From assembly GCF_019097845.1 (NCBI RefSeq), contig NZ_JAHRGM010000046.1:124001-188000 (forward strand): a stretch of 64,000 nucleotides of DNA. The letters run 5' to 3'. The notes below the pieces were generated by a model. That model ran no database searches and was not told the DNA's origin. It was given only the letters and a program-made list of their open reading frames with translations. Source of the DNA: Sphingobium sp. AS12. GTDB lineage: Bacteria > Pseudomonadota > Alphaproteobacteria > Sphingomonadales > Sphingomonadaceae. Positions 62,111-64,000 of the stretch are shown piece by piece (positions within the stretch are counted from its first letter, which is position 1; each line of letters opens with the position of its first letter). A program made the position numbers and the translations under genes.

Positions 62111-62201
62111 GCAAATGTGATCCGGAGCGTTACGGTCCGAAGATGACGCTCAACTTGATGGCGCTCAGCTCGTGTCATAGCCAATGTTCCGGTTATGTCT
62201 A

Positions 62202-62240
62202 TCAAATCGTTGTTCAGCGAACAAACCTTGAGGTGATGCC
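62202..62240 (-). repeat. right inverted repeat of the Tn3-like element
   Basis: On the minus strand begins GGCATCACCTCAAGGTTTGT and ends ACAACGATTTGA, matching the left end at 34 of 39 positions. The following TGATA is the second copy of the target duplication. Confidence 0.9.
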
Positions 62241-62241
62241 T

Positions 62242-62532
62242 GATATGGGCCGGCTGGGCGAGCCGGATCATGTCGTCCTGGCGCGCTGTCTCTCGGAAAA
62301 CCGGATCATCGTGACGGAGAATGCGGTGGATTTCCGCAAGCTGGTCGCGCGCGAGGAAATTCACCCCGGCCTGATCCTCCTTCCCAGCGTAGGCCGCAAC
62401 TTGTCGCTTCGGCTACTGACGGATGCCATCGCGCATCTGGCCGCGCTCGGCACACCATCCGATGTGCTGGTCAATCATGTGCTCGAAGTGAGCGACGCAG
62501 GCACATTCACGCTCTTGCCGTTGCCGGAATAG
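62242..62532 (+). pseudogene. 3' part of the split DUF5615 PIN-like toxin
   Basis: From the target duplication the frame reads DMGRLGEPDHVVLARC, ENRIIVTENAVDFRKLVAREEI and HPGLILLPSVGR, the central and C-terminal PIN-like core with the acidic NAVDF motif. It joins in frame to the 5' part at 54357-54447, giving HPRDMGRLGEPDH at the seam. An ATG at 62245 could start a shortened protein, and a longer frame beginning at 62104 runs in from the element. Confidence 0.85.
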
Positions 62533-62600
62533 CGACTGCGCGCCAAAGCGCACGAAATTGCGCTGTTTGCAACGATGTTGGCGCACGTCAGCACTGTCGG

Positions 62601-62842
62601 ACCATCCGCCTGAAGACGGTGCTGCAACGCACCGGTCTTTCCCGCTCCACCCTCTACCGCAAGATCGCGGACGGGACATTCCCCGGCAACTGCCGATCAG
62701 CATCAATGGCCGGGCCACCCGGATCATGCTGCGACTTACGCTTGAACCGGTCGGCGCTTCGCCGTCGCCGGGATTCGGTCAGCGCGACATCACCGACATG
62801 GTCGCCAATGATCGCCAGTTAGGCTCGCTTCAGGCTAGTTGA
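62601..62842 (+). pseudogene. frameshifted AlpA-like regulator remnant
   Basis: One frame gives TIRLKTVLQRTGLSRSTLYR and KIADGTFP, the AlpA/MerR-like helix-turn-helix; about 62685 the continuation RQLPISINGRATR is found in another frame and runs to 62842. Together they match the AlpA layout. No start codon lies close upstream in the first frame. AlpA-type genes usually sit beside integrases on mobile islands, so this may mark an old island end. Confidence 0.6.
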
Positions 62843-63540
62843 ACGGGCGGCGTGAATGTGCTTCCGTGGAAGCGCTTCGATAATTTTACGGAAGTACGGA
62901 TTTCATGTCTACGCCGACCCCACGGCAATGGCTGACAGATTCGTCGTGGGATCGACCGGCGGCCCGACCACCTTGCGCTCGGAGGTCTTCCTCGAAACTA
63001 CCTGTTTCTACGCCAGATTCGTTTCGGATGTACCTCTTAACATGGAACGCGTGGAACTGTTGATGCGGCTCTAGTTTTGCGCCTTCAGCCCGATAGCTCC
63101 CTGGGGCCCCGGCTTGCGCCGGGACCCAGCTACTTTCGTCGGTTGGCGGAACGTCAGCTTGGCGGAAGGCGAGCCACTGCCGGCGGAAACGGCGAGTCAG
63201 GTCGAGAGGAATCAGCACCTCTGGTCGGCCGGGAGCATCGCCCACCCAAAATTGTATAATCCTGGCAAAAAATTCCTGACAAGTTCCAACTCCCGTTGGC
63301 AGAATCTATGATTCTGTTAATATAGAACTATGGATTCGTAATCGCGATATTTCGAACTCGCGAGCGGAGTAGTAGTAGTTCGCTTTAATATTGCTCAGTA
63401 CAAACAGTTTCTCAACGTGCGGAACAACACCCACGCGAGAGGCCGACTACACGCGCCGCGTGGGTTCAGACCGGCACGAGTGTTCACAAGTTTATACAAT
63501 ATATACATATAAAACTACCTTTTCGCAAAGGATGGTCCAC
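62843..63540. other. non-coding stretch before arsM
   Basis: About 700 bases with no convincing gene. It contains a short interspersed palindrome (63101-63129) and, from about 63290, an AT-rich part with a TTTATACAATATATACATATAAAA-type run near 63493-63515 that probably holds the arsM promoter. No ArsR operator was identified with confidence. Confidence 0.4.
63101..63129. repeat. REP-like palindrome
   Basis: CTGGGGCCCCGGC, a TTGC-type loop and GCCGGGACCCAG form an imperfect hairpin with one bulged base. Similar GC-rich palindromes are common between genes of sphingomonads. A plus-strand frame running through it is an artefact. Confidence 0.5.
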
Positions 63541-64000
63541 ATGAACATTGAGAATAGCCGGAGATATTATGGCGAAACCCTAACCGGGTCAGCCGATCTC
63601 AAGACGAACGCCTGCACTACGGCCGACATGCCCTCAAAGCGCGTCCGTGCCGCGCTGGCCAATGTCCATCCCGATGTGAAAGCCCGCTATTATGGCTGTG
63701 GCCTCGTAGCGCCGGAAGCGATTGAGGGCGCGCGCATCCTCGATCTCGGATCGGGCTCGGGGCAGGACGCCTATCTCCTCGCACAGTTTGTCGGCGAGAA
63801 CGGGGAAGTTGTCGGGGTCGACGCCACGCCAGCACAACTGGAGGTGGCCAACGCGCATCTGGACTGGCACCGCGAGCGCTTCGGCTATGCGACAAGTAAC
63901 GTCAGCTTCATCGAAGGCGACATCGAGCAGCTCGAGGCGCTGGGCCTATCGGACGGCTCATTCGACATCATCGTGTCGAACTGCGTCATCAATCTTGTCG
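63541..64000 (+). CDS. arsM: arsenite S-adenosylmethionine methyltransferase ArsM, N-terminal part
   Basis: The frame opens with an ATG at 63541 (AAAGGATG about 8 bases upstream) and runs off the window; 153 codons are present. Family features: YYGETLTGSADLKTNACTTAD with the first arsenic-binding Cys (C25), ARYYGCGLVAPEAIEGARIL, the SAM motif LDLGSGSGQDAYLL and VGVDATPAQLEVA, and SNCVINLV with the second active-site Cys. It methylates As(III) to volatile or less retained forms. The rest of the protein, including the third Cys, lies outside. Confidence 0.92.
   Translation, partial: MNIENSRRYYGETLTGSADLKTNACTTADMPSKRVRAALANVHPDVKARYYGCGLVAPEAIEGARILDLGSGSGQDAYLLAQFVGENGEVVGVDATPAQLEVANAHLDWHRERFGYATSNVSFIEGDIEQLEALGLSDGSFDIIVSNCVINLV

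Larger units (their letters stand above)
54448..62240. mobile_element. Tn3-like element with resolvase and cargo, no transposase seen
   Basis: 7,793 bp bounded by 39-bp inverted repeats (54448-54486 and 62202-62240, 34 of 39 matching) and flanked by the 5-bp direct repeat TGATA (54443-54447 and 62241-62245), the target duplication length of the Tn3 family. It carries a serine resolvase next to the left end, a res-like site, a 1,285-residue unknown protein, a LuxR-type regulator, a dienelactone hydrolase-like gene and a SnoaL-like gene. No TnpA was found, so movement would depend on a transposase in trans. It interrupts a PIN-like toxin. Confidence 0.85.

Noticed and set aside
54441-62244. A 3-bp (GAT) target duplication for the element at 54448
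   Set aside because: It restores the toxin frame too, but leaves asymmetric ends; TGATA gives symmetric inverted repeats and the 5-bp length known for Tn3 elements.
62856-63245. Short frames on both strands between the AlpA remnant and arsM
   Set aside because: They run through a REP-like palindrome, with repeat-like translation and no ribosome sites.
1-64000. CRISPR arrays, rRNA operons and complete tRNA genes
   Set aside because: No regularly spaced identical repeats and no rRNA or full tRNA sequence was seen on reading the window.

Overview
The window is GC-rich, densely coded alphaproteobacterial DNA, most likely from a sphingomonad (Sphingomonadaceae). Reasons: a MucR/Ros regulator of sphingomonad type, an imuA-imuB-dnaE2 mutasome behind a GAAC-N7-GAAC SOS box, a large STN-type TonB receptor with its own FecI/FecR pair, and an F-type conjugation system of the kind carried on sphingomonad plasmids and integrative elements. 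No rRNA, tRNA or CRISPR array was seen. The window looks like a slice of a conjugative plasmid or ICE; no complete replication module is visible, so these two cannot be separated.

Layout. 1-4186: end of the coupling protein traD and a full MobF relaxase traI, followed by a frameshifted small gene and a repeat-rich non-coding stretch (4187-4832). 4833-29518: a cargo block on both strands with a winged-helix-like protein, the SOS mutasome, a CYTH-CHAD protein, a quinone-reductase-like flavoprotein, a metallophosphoesterase, mucR, phoD, a TonB receptor with fecR and fecI, a response regulator, an XRE regulator and an MFS exporter. Next comes a hot spot with a Cre-like recombinase beside a lox-like palindrome and several intact or decayed toxin-antitoxin modules. 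29523-48395: a complete F-type type IV secretion operon on the minus strand (traA-L-E-K-B-dsbC-traV-C-orf-trbI-S26 peptidase-traW-orf-traU-trbC-traN-F-H-G). 48396-50724: a divergent control region, two candidate regulators and a lytic transglycosylase. 50941-53612: a kdsD-kdsB-kdsA operon for CMP-KDO.

53779-62532: a DUF433/PIN-like (DUF5615) toxin-antitoxin pair whose toxin gene is split by a 7,793-bp Tn3-like element (54448-62240) with 39-bp inverted repeats and a 5-bp target duplication (TGATA). Removing the element and one copy of the duplication restores a 125-codon toxin frame. The element carries a resolvase and a res-like site but no recognisable transposase. Its cargo is an unrecognised 1,285-residue protein with a possible overlapping small partner, a LuxR-type regulator, a dienelactone-hydrolase-like enzyme and a SnoaL-like protein. 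62533-64000: an AlpA-like remnant, a low-GC stretch and the first 153 codons of an arsenite methyltransferase (arsM).

The genes suggest a self-transmissible element that couples DNA transfer (traD, traI and the secretion operon) with stress mutagenesis, metal or phosphate acquisition, surface polysaccharide precursors and arsenic methylation. The strongest candidates for undescribed biology are the split toxin with its transposase-less Tn3-like element and giant cargo protein, the Cre-like recombinase beside a lox-like site, and a 68-residue membrane protein behind its own SOS box.
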